A stretch of DNA of 64,000 nt, from assembly GCF_900174485.1 (NCBI RefSeq), contig NZ_LT837803.1:2681305-2745304 (forward strand). The letters are read 5' to 3'. Positions within the stretch are counted from its first letter, which is position 1; every line of letters begins with the position of its first letter. This DNA is from Sterolibacterium denitrificans. GTDB taxonomy: Bacteria; Pseudomonadota; Gammaproteobacteria; Burkholderiales; Rhodocyclaceae. Positions 19,036-32,037 of the stretch are shown piece by piece. Both the position numbers and the translations under genes were made by a program. Under the pieces are notes generated by a model. The model was not told the DNA's origin. It saw only the letters and a list, made by a program, of their open reading frames with translations, and did not search any database.

Positions 19036-19524
19036 TCAGAAGGGAATATCGTCGTCGAAATTACCGAAATTCTCGGCCGGCGCCGGTGGCTGGGATGAGG
19101 ATGCGGCTGCCGGACGCGCCGCAACCCCGGCCGAAACGGCCGACGCCGAACGCTCGCGCTGATAATCGCCGCCGCCATCGCCGCTGCCCTGGCGCGAACC
19201 GAGCATCTTCATCTCGTCGGCGACGATCTCGGTGGTGTAGCGATCCTGCCCATCCTTGTCCTGCCACTTGCGCGTTTTCAAGGAGCCCTCGACATACACC
19301 TGCGAGCCCTTCTTCAGATACTGGCCGGCGATTTCGGCCAGCCGGCGGAAGAACACCACGCGATGCCATTCGGTCGCTTCCTTTTTCTCGCCGCTGGCCT
19401 TGTCTTTCCAGGTTTCGGTCGTGGCAAGCGTGATGTTGGTGACCGCATCGCCATTGGGCATGTAGCGCACATCCGGATCCTTGCCCAGATTGCCGATCAG
19501 TATCACCTTGTTGACTGCAGCCAT
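19036..19524 (-). CDS. ssb: Single-stranded DNA-binding protein
   Basis: A 162-residue SSB. The OB fold ([18 protein letters not shown], then [28 protein letters not shown]) is followed by a Gly/Ser/Ala linker and the acidic partner-binding tip FDDDIPF. An AAGGGAG ribosome-binding site precedes the ATG. It is 11 bases downstream of the MFS gene. Confidence 0.96.
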   Translation of the reverse strand: MAAVNKVILIGNLGKDPDVRYMPNGDAVTNITLATTETWKDKASGEKKEATEWHRVVFFRRLAEIAGQYLKKGSQVYVEGSLKTRKWQDKDGQDRYTTEIVADEMKMLGSRQGSGDGGGDYQRERSASAVSAGVAARPAAASSSQPPAPAENFGNFDDDIPF

Positions 19525-19535
19525 TTCACACTCCC

Positions 19536-20921
19536 TTATCCCTTGTTGATCAGATTGTTCGCGCCGATTTCATCCCAGGCATCGCTGCGGACCTTCAAGT
19601 ATGCCACGCCCTCACCGGCAATGACTACCGCCTCGACCACCCCTTTCAGCCCGCTCAGTGCGGCGGACAAGCGCTGCGCCCCGGCAGCGTCGCGCACCCC
19701 GACCTGCAGCAGGCGCGTGCGCACGGCCGGCGGCGCCTGCATCGACAACGCCAGCAACAGCCAGGCGAATACCAGCCCGGTGGAGAACACGAACACTGCG
19801 GCATTGCCGACATGCTGGGCGAGAAAACCGCCGAGCGCGCCGCCGAGAAACAGGCCGAAGAACTGGAAGCTGTTATAGACGCCCAGCGCCGTGCCCTTGC
19901 TGGCCGCCGGGGCGATCTTCGACACCAGTGAAGGCAGCGTCGCTTCCAGCAGATTGAAGGCCAGAAAGAACAAGGACAGCGCGGCAACGAGACCGGCGAA
20001 CTGGCCGATGAACACCGCCATCAGCAGCGTGGCCAGGCACAGCAGGGCGACCGCGCTGCAGAAGACCGCTTTCATGCGGCCGTATTTCTCGGCGAGGATG
20101 ATGGCCGGCACGGCGCCGACGAAGGAAACCAGCATGATCGGCAGATACACCTGCCAATGCCGATCCACCGGCAGGCTGGCCGCCAGCGCCAGCGGCACCA
20201 CCACGAACAGCCCGCGCATCGCCGCATGCAGGCTGAAGATGCCGAAGTTGAGGCGCTGCAGTTCGGTATTCACCAGCACCATGCCGATCTGGCCGGGAAT
20301 GGTTTCGGCATCGGCATGGACGCGGCTGACCTGCGGCGTGGGCACCACCCAGCGCACCACCGCCATCGCCGCCAGCGCCAGCACACCGGTGAGCGCGAAA
20401 ATGCCCGGCACGCCGATCCAGTGTTCCAGCATGGGGCCCAGCACCATGGAAGCGCCGAAAGTCGCGCCGATGCTCATGCCGATCACCGCCATGCCCTTGG
20501 CACGATGCTCCTCGCGCGTCAGATCGGCCGTCAGCGCAATGATCGCCGCCGCCACCGCGCCCGTGCCCTGCACCAGACGGCCGAGGATGATGAAATAAAT
20601 GTCGTGCGCACCGGCGGCAATGAAGCTGCCCAGCGCGAACAGCGTCAGGCCGATGTAGATCATGCGCTTGCGCCCGTAGCGATCGGAGAGCAGACCGAAA
20701 GGAATCTGCAGCAGCGCCTGGGCCAGGCCATCGATGCCCAGCGCCACGCCGATCAGAAAGGGCGTTCCGCCGCCCGGCAGATCACGCGCATACAGGGCCA
20801 GCACCGGCAAAATGGAAAACATGCCGAACATGCGCAGCGCAAACACCAGTGCCAGGGAAACCGTAGCGCGCATTTCGACCGAAGTCATACGGTCCATGCG
20901 GTCGGGGGTTGAAGCAGTCAT
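19536..20921 (-). CDS. MFS transporter, YajR-like, with C-terminal domain
   Basis: A 461-residue major facilitator with 12 predicted helices. The MFS signature sits in loop 2-3 ([16 protein letters not shown]). A cytoplasmic C-terminal domain of about 70 residues ([38 protein letters not shown]) resembles the ferredoxin-like YAM domain of E. coli YajR. The substrate is unknown. It diverges from uvrA and lies directly upstream of ssb. An internal ATG at residue 9 or 12 is an alternative start. Confidence 0.88.
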   Translation of the reverse strand: MTASTPDRMDRMTSVEMRATVSLALVFALRMFGMFSILPVLALYARDLPGGGTPFLIGVALGIDGLAQALLQIPFGLLSDRYGRKRMIYIGLTLFALGSFIAAGAHDIYFIILGRLVQGTGAVAAAIIALTADLTREEHRAKGMAVIGMSIGATFGASMVLGPMLEHWIGVPGIFALTGVLALAAMAVVRWVVPTPQVSRVHADAETIPGQIGMVLVNTELQRLNFGIFSLHAAMRGLFVVVPLALAASLPVDRHWQVYLPIMLVSFVGAVPAIILAEKYGRMKAVFCSAVALLCLATLLMAVFIGQFAGLVAALSLFFLAFNLLEATLPSLVSKIAPAASKGTALGVYNSFQFFGLFLGGALGGFLAQHVGNAAVFVFSTGLVFAWLLLALSMQAPPAVRTRLLQVGVRDAAGAQRLSAALSGLKGVVEAVVIAGEGVAYLKVRSDAWDEIGANNLINKG

Positions 20922-21042
20922 TGCAGCGGGAAGAAAAATGGAACGGATTGGGACGAATCGGAACGAAGCAAATCTTGGTCAGGCCGAAGCGGGTGCCGTA
21001 TATTAGCAGGCCGCCATACTTCCTCTTTCCCCCTTTATCGTC

Positions 21043-23919
21043 ATGGATTTACTCAAGGTACGCGGTGCCCGCACGCACAATCTGAAGAACATCAGCCTCG
21101 ATCTGCCGCGCGACCGCCTGACGGTCATCACCGGCCTGTCCGGCTCGGGCAAGTCCTCGCTGGCCTTCGATACGCTCTATGCCGAAGGTCAGCGGCGCTA
21201 TGTCGAATCGCTGTCGGCCTACGCCCGCCAGTTTCTGCAATTGATGGAAAAACCCGACGTCGACCTGATCGAAGGCCTGTCGCCGGCGATTTCCATCGAG
21301 CAGAAGGCCACTTCGCACAATCCGCGCTCGACCGTCGGCACGGTCACCGAAATCCACGACTACCTGCGCCTGCTCTACGCCCGCGCCGGCACGCCGCATT
21401 GCCCCGAGCACGATCTGCCGCTGGAAGCGCAGAGCATCGCGCAGATGGTCGATAGCGTATTGAGCCTGCCGGAAGATACCAAGCTGATGATCCTCGCGCC
21501 CGTGGTGGCCAACCGCAAGGGCGAGCAGCAGGAGCTGTTCAATCAGTTGCGCGCCCAGGGCTTCGTGCGCCTGCGCATCGATGGCCAGATCCATGAAATC
21601 GACGCCTTGCCCAAGCTGGCGAAGAATCAGAAACACAGCGTCGACGTGGTCGTCGATCGCCTCAAGGTGCGCAGCGATCAACGCGGCCGCCTGGCCGAAT
21701 CCTTCGAAACCGCGCTGACCCACGCCGAAGGCCGCGCCATCGCGCTGGAAATGGACAACGGCCACGAGCAACTGTTTTCCTCGCGCTTCGCCTGCCCGGT
21801 GTGCAACTACGCCCTGCAGGAACTGGAGCCGCGCCTGTTCTCCTTCAACAATCCGATGGGCGCCTGCCCGCAATGCGACGGTCTGGGCGTGATCCAGTTC
21901 TTCGATGCGGCGCGCATCGTCGCCTATCCGCATCTGTCGCTGGCGGCCGGCGCCATTCGCGGCTGGGACAGGCGCAATTCGTTCTATTTCCAGATGCTGG
22001 AAAGCCTGGCCGGCCATTACGCCTTCGACATCGACCGGCCTTTCGAGGAGCTGACGGAAGACATCCGCCAGATCATCCTGCACGGCTCGGGCAAGACGCC
22101 GATCCGCTTCCACTATCTCAACGAAAAGGGCAAGCGCGTCGAACGCAGCCACGCCTTCGAAGGCATCCTGCAGAACTTCGAGCGCCGCTATCACGAAACC
22201 GATTCGCCCGCCGTGCGCGAAGAACTGGCGAAATACCTCAACAGCAAGCCCTGTCCCGAGTGCGCCGGCACCCGCTTGCGCCGTGAAGCGCGCCATGTGT
22301 ATATCGGCGGCCGCAACCTGCCGGAACTCTCCGCCTGGTCGCTGGCGCAGACCCAGGGATTTCTCGAACGCCTGCAACTGAGCGGCCAGCGCGCCCAGGT
22401 GGCGGAAAAAATCGTCAAGGAAATCGCCAGCCGGCTGGGCTTTCTGATCAACGTCGGCCTCGATTACCTCTCGCTCGACCGCTCGGCCGAAACGCTGTCC
22501 GGCGGCGAAGCGCAGCGCATCCGCCTGGCTTCGCAGATCGGCTCTGGGCTGACCGGCGTCATGTACGTACTCGACGAGCCGTCGATCGGCCTGCACCAGC
22601 GCGACAACACGCGCCTGCTCGACACGCTGGTCAACCTGCGCGACATGGGCAACACGGTGATCGTCGTCGAGCACGACCAGGAAGCCATCGAGGCGGCCGA
22701 TCACGTCGTCGACATGGGGCCGGGCGCAGGCGTGCATGGCGGCCAGGTGGTCGCCAGCGGCACGCCCGCGGCAGTGGCGGCGCACCCGGATTCGCTGACC
22801 GGCGCGTATCTTTCCGGCCGCCGCCGGATTGCCGTGCCGACACGCCGCACGCCGCGCAATCCGGAACGCCTGCTGCACATCCACGGCGCCACGGGCAACA
22901 ACCTGCAGGCGGTCGATCTGGAACTGCCGCTGGGGCTGTTCACCTGCATCACCGGCGTGTCCGGCTCGGGCAAATCGACGCTCATCAACGACACCCTGTA
23001 CGCCGCCGCCGCCCGCCATCTGTACGGCTCGGTACTGGAGCCGGCAGCGCACCGCGAAATCCGCGGCCTGGAGTTTTTCGACAAGGTGATCAACGTCGAC
23101 CAGTCGCCGATCGGCCGCACGCCGCGCTCGAATCCCGCCACCTATACCGGCGTGCTCACTCCCATCCGCGAACTGTTCGCCGGCGTGCCGCAAGCCAGGG
23201 AACGCGGCTATGGGCCGGGCCGCTTCAGCTTCAACGTCAAGGGCGGGCGCTGCGAAGCCTGCCAGGGCGATGGCCTGATCAAGGTGGAAATGCATTTCCT
23301 GCCCGACATCTTCGTCCCCTGCGACATCTGCCACGGCAAGCGCTACAACCGCGAGACGCTGGAAATCCGCTACAAGGGCCAGACCATCCACGACATCCTC
23401 GGCATGACCGTCGAGCAGGCGCGCGAGTTCTTCGACGCCGTGCCGGCGGTGGCAAAGAAACTGCAGACGCTGATGGATGTCGGCCTGTCCTACATCACCC
23501 TGGGGCAGAGCGCGACCACGCTGTCCGGCGGCGAAGCCCAGCGCGTCAAGCTGGCGCTGGAACTCTCCAAGCGCGACACCGGCCGCACGCTCTACATCCT
23601 CGACGAACCCACCACGGGACTGCATTTCGCCGACATCGAAATGCTGCTCGAAGTGCTGCACCGCCTGCGCGACCACGGCAATACCATCGTCGTCATCGAA
23701 CACAATCTGGACGTCATCAAGACCGCCGACTGGGTGATCGACCTCGGCCCCGAAGGCGGCGCCGGCGGCGGCCGCATCATCGCGGCCGGCACGCCGGAAG
23801 AAGTGGCCGCAGCACCCGGCAGCCATACCGGCCACTACCTGTCCAGGCTGCTGGCGCCGGCCGCATCGAACGCCCCGGCCGTCCCCGCGCGCGCCCGGCG
23901 AGCGCGCAAACCTGCCTGA
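21043..23919 (+). CDS. uvrA: Excinuclease ABC subunit A
   Basis: A 958-residue damage-recognition ATPase of nucleotide excision repair. It has two ABC modules: Walker [13 protein letters not shown] near residue 31 and [13 protein letters not shown] in the second half, with two LSGGEAQR signatures. Two zinc modules are visible: CPVC then CPQC in the first half, CEAC then CDIC in the second. It is full length and has a Lys/Arg-rich tail. I found no LexA-type box upstream, so SOS control is not evident. Confidence 0.97.
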   Translation: MDLLKVRGARTHNLKNISLDLPRDRLTVITGLSGSGKSSLAFDTLYAEGQRRYVESLSAYARQFLQLMEKPDVDLIEGLSPAISIEQKATSHNPRSTVGTVTEIHDYLRLLYARAGTPHCPEHDLPLEAQSIAQMVDSVLSLPEDTKLMILAPVVANRKGEQQELFNQLRAQGFVRLRIDGQIHEIDALPKLAKNQKHSVDVVVDRLKVRSDQRGRLAESFETALTHAEGRAIALEMDNGHEQLFSSRFACPVCNYALQELEPRLFSFNNPMGACPQCDGLGVIQFFDAARIVAYPHLSLAAGAIRGWDRRNSFYFQMLESLAGHYAFDIDRPFEELTEDIRQIILHGSGKTPIRFHYLNEKGKRVERSHAFEGILQNFERRYHETDSPAVREELAKYLNSKPCPECAGTRLRREARHVYIGGRNLPELSAWSLAQTQGFLERLQLSGQRAQVAEKIVKEIASRLGFLINVGLDYLSLDRSAETLSGGEAQRIRLASQIGSGLTGVMYVLDEPSIGLHQRDNTRLLDTLVNLRDMGNTVIVVEHDQEAIEAADHVVDMGPGAGVHGGQVVASGTPAAVAAHPDSLTGAYLSGRRRIAVPTRRTPRNPERLLHIHGATGNNLQAVDLELPLGLFTCITGVSGSGKSTLINDTLYAAAARHLYGSVLEPAAHREIRGLEFFDKVINVDQSPIGRTPRSNPATYTGVLTPIRELFAGVPQARERGYGPGRFSFNVKGGRCEACQGDGLIKVEMHFLPDIFVPCDICHGKRYNRETLEIRYKGQTIHDILGMTVEQAREFFDAVPAVAKKLQTLMDVGLSYITLGQSATTLSGGEAQRVKLALELSKRDTGRTLYILDEPTTGLHFADIEMLLEVLHRLRDHGNTIVVIEHNLDVIKTADWVIDLGPEGGAGGGRIIAAGTPEEVAAAPGSHTGHYLSRLLAPAASNAPAVPARARRARKPA

Positions 23920-24016
23920 AATGGGCGGGATGCAATGGAACGGGAATGGAACGAGTTCACAAAACCGGCTTAGATGTATAGAATTTACCGCTTTACCAAC
24001 CCCTACAGGAACCATC

Positions 24017-24268
24017 ATGGCCTGCAACCATACCGATCCCTCCGCCCTCTATCCTTTCGACGCCCGCGGCATCGCCAAGCGCTTTCGCCATGCCGCCATC
24101 TTCGGCGCCCTCGACGCCCTGATGCCGGGTGAAACGATGCGCTTCTGCAACGACCACGATCCCATTCCGCTGCTCAACCAGCTCAACCAGCGCTATGGCG
24201 CGCAGGTCGAAATCCTCTATCAGCAGCGCGTCCCCGGCGAAATCGTCATCGACTTCATCAAGAAGTAA
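24017..24268 (+). CDS. DUF2249 domain protein
   Basis: An 83-residue cytoplasmic protein. Family features are DARGIAKRFRHAAIFGALDAL, GETMRFCNDHDPIPLLNQL and the C-terminal VIDFIKK. DUF2249 proteins are a TusA-like fold often found near denitrification or heme-copper genes; the biochemical role is not known. AGGA sits before the ATG at 24017. The next gene, a polytopic membrane protein, begins 30 bases later in the same frame, so they are probably co-transcribed. Confidence 0.85.
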   Translation: MACNHTDPSALYPFDARGIAKRFRHAAIFGALDALMPGETMRFCNDHDPIPLLNQLNQRYGAQVEILYQQRVPGEIVIDFIKK

Positions 24269-24298
24269 GCAGCGACGCCATATGCCGTCACTGCATCA

Positions 24299-25474
24299 TT
24301 GATCCTCCTCCGCCAGCCCGTGCTGCCGCTGCTCGCCATCAACGCCATATTGATGATGGCGGCTGCCGCCGGGCTGGCGATTTTTTTCGCGTATCCGCAT
24401 CCATCTCTGGCCTGGCCGCCCCAGGCGACCAGCCACATCGCCCTGGCGCTGGGCATCCTGCCATTGATTCTGGCCGCGATGAGCTATTTCATTCCGGTGC
24501 TTACCCGCAGCGGCGCCGCTGCGCCGCGCTGGCTGCCGATGCTGCCGCTGGCCAGCTGGCTGGGCGGCCTAATCCTGATCCTGGGCTTCAGCGGCCCGCT
24601 GGATCTGCATCCCGCCAGTCACCTGGCCTTTCTCCTGGCGGCCTCTGCCGCGCTGGCCCTGTTGTTGTGGAGCTGGCGCCGCGGCCAAAAGACCGTCGGC
24701 CGGCCGCATCCGGGACTCAACTGGTATCTCGCCGCCCTCGTCTGCCTGCTCCTGGCCTTGCTGGCCGCGCCCTTGATGTCCGTCTGGCCGGCCCAGCGCG
24801 CGGCGCTGCGTTTGTTTCACCTGCACCTCAACCTGCTCGGCTTCGTCGGTCTGACGGCCCTGGGCACGCTCCAGGTGCTGCTGCCCACCGCCGCCGGGCG
24901 TCCCGATCCACTCGCCGCGCAACGCCTGCACAAGGATCTGCTGCCAACGACCGGCGGCGCGCTGCTGATCGCCCTGGGCGCGGCCTGGGCGCTGCCACTG
25001 GCCCTCATCGGCTGCCTGCTCTATCTCATCGCGCCGCTGCGCATGCTGCGTGACTGGCTGCGCAATTGCCGCGAGCTGCTGCTTGCCCGGCACGGCGCGG
25101 CACCCGCGCTGGCCTTGTCTGCCATTGGCCTGCTGGCAGCGCTGCTGCTGGGGCTGGCCCATGCCACCGGACTGATTGTCGGCAGGCCGGCGATCGCCGC
25201 TTTCATCCTCGGTTTTCTGTTGCCGCTGGTCAGCGCGGCAGCCAGCCAATTGCTGCCGGTCTGGCTGCGTCCCGGCCCACAGCGCGCATGGCATGCGCAG
25301 ATGCGTCAGGCGCTGGGCTGGCTGGCCGGCCCACGCACCTTGCTGATGGTGACGGGCGGCATGGCCATCGCGCTGGAATGGTCAACCGGGCCATGGCTGT
25401 TGCTGGCCGGCCTGCTCCTGCTGCTGCTCGCCGCCCTGCGTGCCTGGCAACAGAGCAAACACGCAGCCACCTGA
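24299..25474 (+). CDS. Polytopic membrane protein, NnrS/heme-copper-oxidase-like
   Basis: A 391-residue protein, nearly all hydrophobic, with about 12 predicted helices. Conserved-looking His residues lie at helix starts: SHIALALGILPL, and LFHLHLNLLGFVGLTALGTLQVLLPTA. The latter resembles helices of NnrS and heme-copper oxidase relatives. The only upstream start is TTG at 24299 with no good ribosome-binding site, so the N-terminus is uncertain; the ATG at 24353 is an alternative. Co-location with DUF2249 suggests a nitrogen-oxide or respiratory link, but this is inference. Confidence 0.7.
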   Translation: MILLRQPVLPLLAINAILMMAAAAGLAIFFAYPHPSLAWPPQATSHIALALGILPLILAAMSYFIPVLTRSGAAAPRWLPMLPLASWLGGLILILGFSGPLDLHPASHLAFLLAASAALALLLWSWRRGQKTVGRPHPGLNWYLAALVCLLLALLAAPLMSVWPAQRAALRLFHLHLNLLGFVGLTALGTLQVLLPTAAGRPDPLAAQRLHKDLLPTTGGALLIALGAAWALPLALIGCLLYLIAPLRMLRDWLRNCRELLLARHGAAPALALSAIGLLAALLLGLAHATGLIVGRPAIAAFILGFLLPLVSAAASQLLPVWLRPGPQRAWHAQMRQALGWLAGPRTLLMVTGGMAIALEWSTGPWLLLAGLLLLLLAALRAWQQSKHAAT

Positions 25475-25586
25475 TGCGCCGAGGCCGGACCGCCGGCGGC
25501 CGTCATGCTAACATCGACGGCTTTCCCTGCCGCTCACTGCCACTCCCGCAATCTTCACGCTCTCACAGTCTCACACTCTCCGCGCC

Positions 25587-29264
<3,678 letters not shown>

Positions 29265-29271
29265 GACGAAA

Positions 29272-29649
29272 CTACACGCCCCAGACCACCGGCTGGACGT
29301 GGCGCTGCGAGCGTTCGAGCATTTCCAGCAGCGGCACGGCGCGCTGGGTCAGGCTGACGGGCTGCGCCATGGGATCGGGACGAGCCTCGGCAGCGGCACC
29401 AGCGCCCGGCGCCTCCGCCGCATCCAACGCGTCCAGCGCATCCATGGCCTCGGCAACCAGGCCGGCATGTTTGCCCTTGTCCTGCTCGATCGCCGCCCGC
29501 AGGCGCGCAATCGCGTCGGGCAACTGCTCGACGGTGACGATGCCCTGGGCCGCCACCTCCTTGCCCATGATTCGCATCAGTCGATGCGCCACTTCGCCGA
29601 ACATGATCACGTCGGCCGTCGCCCGCGAACGGAATGTCACGATGCTCAT
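29272..29649 (-). CDS. DUF1840 protein
   Basis: A 125-residue cytoplasmic protein of the DUF1840 family, common in betaproteobacteria. It starts MSIVTFRSRATADVIMFGEVAHRLM and ends with a helix containing QRAVPLLEMLERSQRHVQPVVWGV, with an Ala/Asp-rich helical middle. Function unknown. It converges on metH with 7 bases between stops and lies 16 bases after the hydrolase gene, so those two probably form an operon. Confidence 0.82.
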   Translation of the reverse strand: MSIVTFRSRATADVIMFGEVAHRLMRIMGKEVAAQGIVTVEQLPDAIARLRAAIEQDKGKHAGLVAEAMDALDALDAAEAPGAGAAAEARPDPMAQPVSLTQRAVPLLEMLERSQRHVQPVVWGV

Positions 29650-29665
29650 GATGATCGCACTCCTC

Positions 29666-30481
29666 TCAAAGTCCTTCCCCAGCCAGCCAGTCACGGATGT
29701 GCTCGGCAACCCGCTGCCAGTCGCGTTCGAGCATCAGGCCATGGCCCAGGCCGGGGAAAATATGCGCATCCACGCCATAGGTCTTCGCCGTCATGCGCAC
29801 CAGCGAAGGCGGAATCAGATGATCGCGTTCGGCACCCAGTACCTGCAGCGGCGTGCGCATGACGCGCGAGGGATGCGGCAGATTGAACAGGGTCATATCC
29901 CAGATCGCGCGATGCGACTCGCTCTGCGCCTTGCGCAGATAGCGCTGCAGATCGGCCGCGGCGACCGGCTGCGCGAACATGGCTTCGCGCAGGCCGTCCA
30001 CCGCCAGACGGCCACCGCTCATCAAGCGGTTGAGATCGCCCAGCATGCCGGGCTTCTGGAACATCAGGCCGAACATCGAGGACATCAGGCCCTGCGGCGG
30101 CACCGAACACAGCAGCACGGCCGCCGGCGCCAGATGCCGCTCCAGATATTTCTGCACCACGAAACCGCCCATCGAATGGCCGATCAGCACCGGCGGCACC
30201 GGCAAGGCGCCGACCACTTCGACGACATCATCCACGTAATCGGCAATACCGAAGCTGTCCAGATGCTTGCGCCCGCGACTGCCGCCATGACCGGAAAGAC
30301 TCAGCGCGTAGCTGAAATAACCCTGGGCGGCAAACCAGTCGAGGAAGTACTCCTCCCAGCACCAGGCGGCCGTATAGGCGCCGTGGATGAACAGCAGCGG
30401 CGTCTCGCGCACGGCAACGCCGGCCGCGGCCGGCGGCGTCCTGACGATCAACTCGAGGCTGGCGCTGCGCTCCTGGCTCAT
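29666..30481 (-). CDS. Alpha/beta hydrolase
   Basis: A 271-residue serine hydrolase fold. The oxyanion region is LLFIHGAYTAAWCWEEYF, the nucleophile elbow GHSMGG carries Ser103, the acid is in GAERDHLIPPS, and the catalytic His is in GLGHGLML. No signal peptide. The substrate (ester, lipid or lactone) cannot be told. It is followed closely by the DUF1840 gene. Confidence 0.85.
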   Translation of the reverse strand: MSQERSASLELIVRTPPAAAGVAVRETPLLFIHGAYTAAWCWEEYFLDWFAAQGYFSYALSLSGHGGSRGRKHLDSFGIADYVDDVVEVVGALPVPPVLIGHSMGGFVVQKYLERHLAPAAVLLCSVPPQGLMSSMFGLMFQKPGMLGDLNRLMSGGRLAVDGLREAMFAQPVAAADLQRYLRKAQSESHRAIWDMTLFNLPHPSRVMRTPLQVLGAERDHLIPPSLVRMTAKTYGVDAHIFPGLGHGLMLERDWQRVAEHIRDWLAGEGL

Positions 30482-30606
30482 CGCGGCACCCTGCCGGCAA
30501 CGGGATGGAAAAAATGAACGATCGTCGATCGGTACGGCAAACTCATTTGCGGACGGTTATGGTTATCATGGCGGATTTTCAACGCGCCATTTTAACCGCC
30601 CCTCCC

Positions 30607-30804
30607 ATGCTCAAGTGGCTGATCGTCATCCTCATCGCCGTCCTCGTCCTTGGCCTGGTCATGCCGCGTCTGGCGGCCCGGCTGCCGCTCGGCCGCCTGC
30701 CCGGTGACGTACGATTGCGCTGGCGCGGCCAGGAATACAGCTTCCCGTTTGCCACCACCCTCCTGCTGTCGCTGCTACTCAGTCTGATTCTGCGCTTGCT
30801 GTAA
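30607..30804 (+). CDS. DUF2905 small membrane protein
   Basis: A 65-residue protein with an N-terminal helix ([20 protein letters not shown]), the family motif [35 protein letters not shown], and a second helix. Two membrane passes are expected. Function unknown. The last 30 bases overlap the 3' end of the convergent cca gene. In-frame codons upstream of 30607 do not look like the family. Confidence 0.82.
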   Translation: MLKWLIVILIAVLVLGLVMPRLAARLPLGRLPGDVRLRWRGQEYSFPFATTLLLSLLLSLILRLL

Positions 30805-32019
30805 TTCGAGGGCGGCGACGGCCGCGACCCGTGCCTCGTGGAGGCGTTCGGGGATGCGCTCCACGCAATTTCCCACCGCGCATGCCTGGGCGATGGCGCC
30901 GGCATCCACGCCGCACATGGCGGCCATGGCGCTGCGCCACATGGCGGCCTGCGGGTAGGTCTTTTCCTCGAAACCCAGACGCCCGCGATAATCCGCCTCG
31001 CATGCCCCCAGCAACGCATCGAAGCGCTCCGGCCGGCGCAACACGTCGCAATGCTCCATGACCTTGACCATGGTTGCCGGCCGCAACTGTTCGGCGCGAT
31101 GAATGTTGCCGTGATATTGCGCCACCAGTACCGCCAGTTCGCGGCATTCACCGGGCACGCGCAAGCGCGCGCACAAGAGTTTGAGCAGGCGCACGCTGGC
31201 TGCCTCATGGCCGGTATGGCGCGGCAGCACCTCAGCCGGCGTGACGCCCTTGCCCAGATCGTGCGTCAGCGCGGCAAAGCGCGCCGGCAGGGACAGGCGC
31301 AGGCGCGCGGCCATGTCGACCACCATCATGACATGCACGCCGGTATCGACCTCGGGATGGAAATCGGCACGCTGCGGCACGCCGAACAGCGCATCGACTT
31401 CGGGCAGCAGCCGCGCCAGCGCGCCGCATTCGCGCAGGGTGGCGAACATGCGCGAGGGCTGCCTTTCCATCAGTCCGCGGGCGATTTCATTCCAGACCCG
31501 CTCGGGCACCAGATGATCGACTTCCCCCGAATCGACCATGCCGCGCATCAACGCCAGCGTTTCCGGCGCCACCGCAAACTCCCCGTAGCGCGCGGCAAAA
31601 CGCGCAATCCGCAGGATGCGCACGGGATCCTCGGCAAACGCCGGCGAGACGTGGCGCAACACCCTGGCCACGAGATCGGCACGGCCGCGATAGGGATCGA
31701 TCAGCGTGCCGTCCTCGGCAACCGCCATGGCATTGATGGTCAGGTCGCGCCGCACCAGATCTTCTTCGATGGTGACTTCCGGCGCGGCATGAAAAACGAA
31801 GCCGCGATAACCCGGCGCGGTCTTCCGCTCGGTGCGCGCCAGGGCGTATTCCTCGCGGGTTTCGGGATGCAGGAAAACGGGAAAATCGCTGCCCACCGCC
31901 CGATAACCCAGCGCCAGCATCTGCTCCGGCGTAGCGCCCACGACCACGTGATCGCGATCACTCACGGGCAGGCCCAGCATTTCATCGCGCACTGCGCCAC
32001 CGACGGTATAGATTTTCAT
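30775..32019 (-). CDS. cca: CCA tRNA nucleotidyltransferase with HD domain
   Basis: A 414-residue enzyme adding or repairing the 3' CCA of tRNAs. The nucleotidyltransferase core has [17 protein letters not shown] at residues 7-23 and a DLTINAMA motif. An HD domain follows ([11 protein letters not shown]), matching the multifunctional E. coli-type enzyme with phosphohydrolase activity. It lies 18 bases downstream of slt. Confidence 0.95.
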   Translation of the reverse strand: MKIYTVGGAVRDEMLGLPVSDRDHVVVGATPEQMLALGYRAVGSDFPVFLHPETREEYALARTERKTAPGYRGFVFHAAPEVTIEEDLVRRDLTINAMAVAEDGTLIDPYRGRADLVARVLRHVSPAFAEDPVRILRIARFAARYGEFAVAPETLALMRGMVDSGEVDHLVPERVWNEIARGLMERQPSRMFATLRECGALARLLPEVDALFGVPQRADFHPEVDTGVHVMMVVDMAARLRLSLPARFAALTHDLGKGVTPAEVLPRHTGHEAASVRLLKLLCARLRVPGECRELAVLVAQYHGNIHRAEQLRPATMVKVMEHCDVLRRPERFDALLGACEADYRGRLGFEEKTYPQAAMWRSAMAAMCGVDAGAIAQACAVGNCVERIPERLHEARVAAVAALELQQAQNQTE

Positions 32020-32037
32020 CCGCCGATTATCAGCCGA

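Noticed and set aside
20922-21042. A LexA (SOS) box upstream of uvrA
   Set aside because: No CTGT-N8-ACAG pattern is present in the 121-base gap.
21049-24027. A 992-codon open frame antisense to uvrA
   Set aside because: It is a shadow of GC-rich codon use in uvrA; the translation has no family signs and is His/Gly/Ala-biased.
25475-25586. A cobalamin or SAH riboswitch before metH
   Set aside because: The 112-base gap shows no B12-box or recognisable SAH element.
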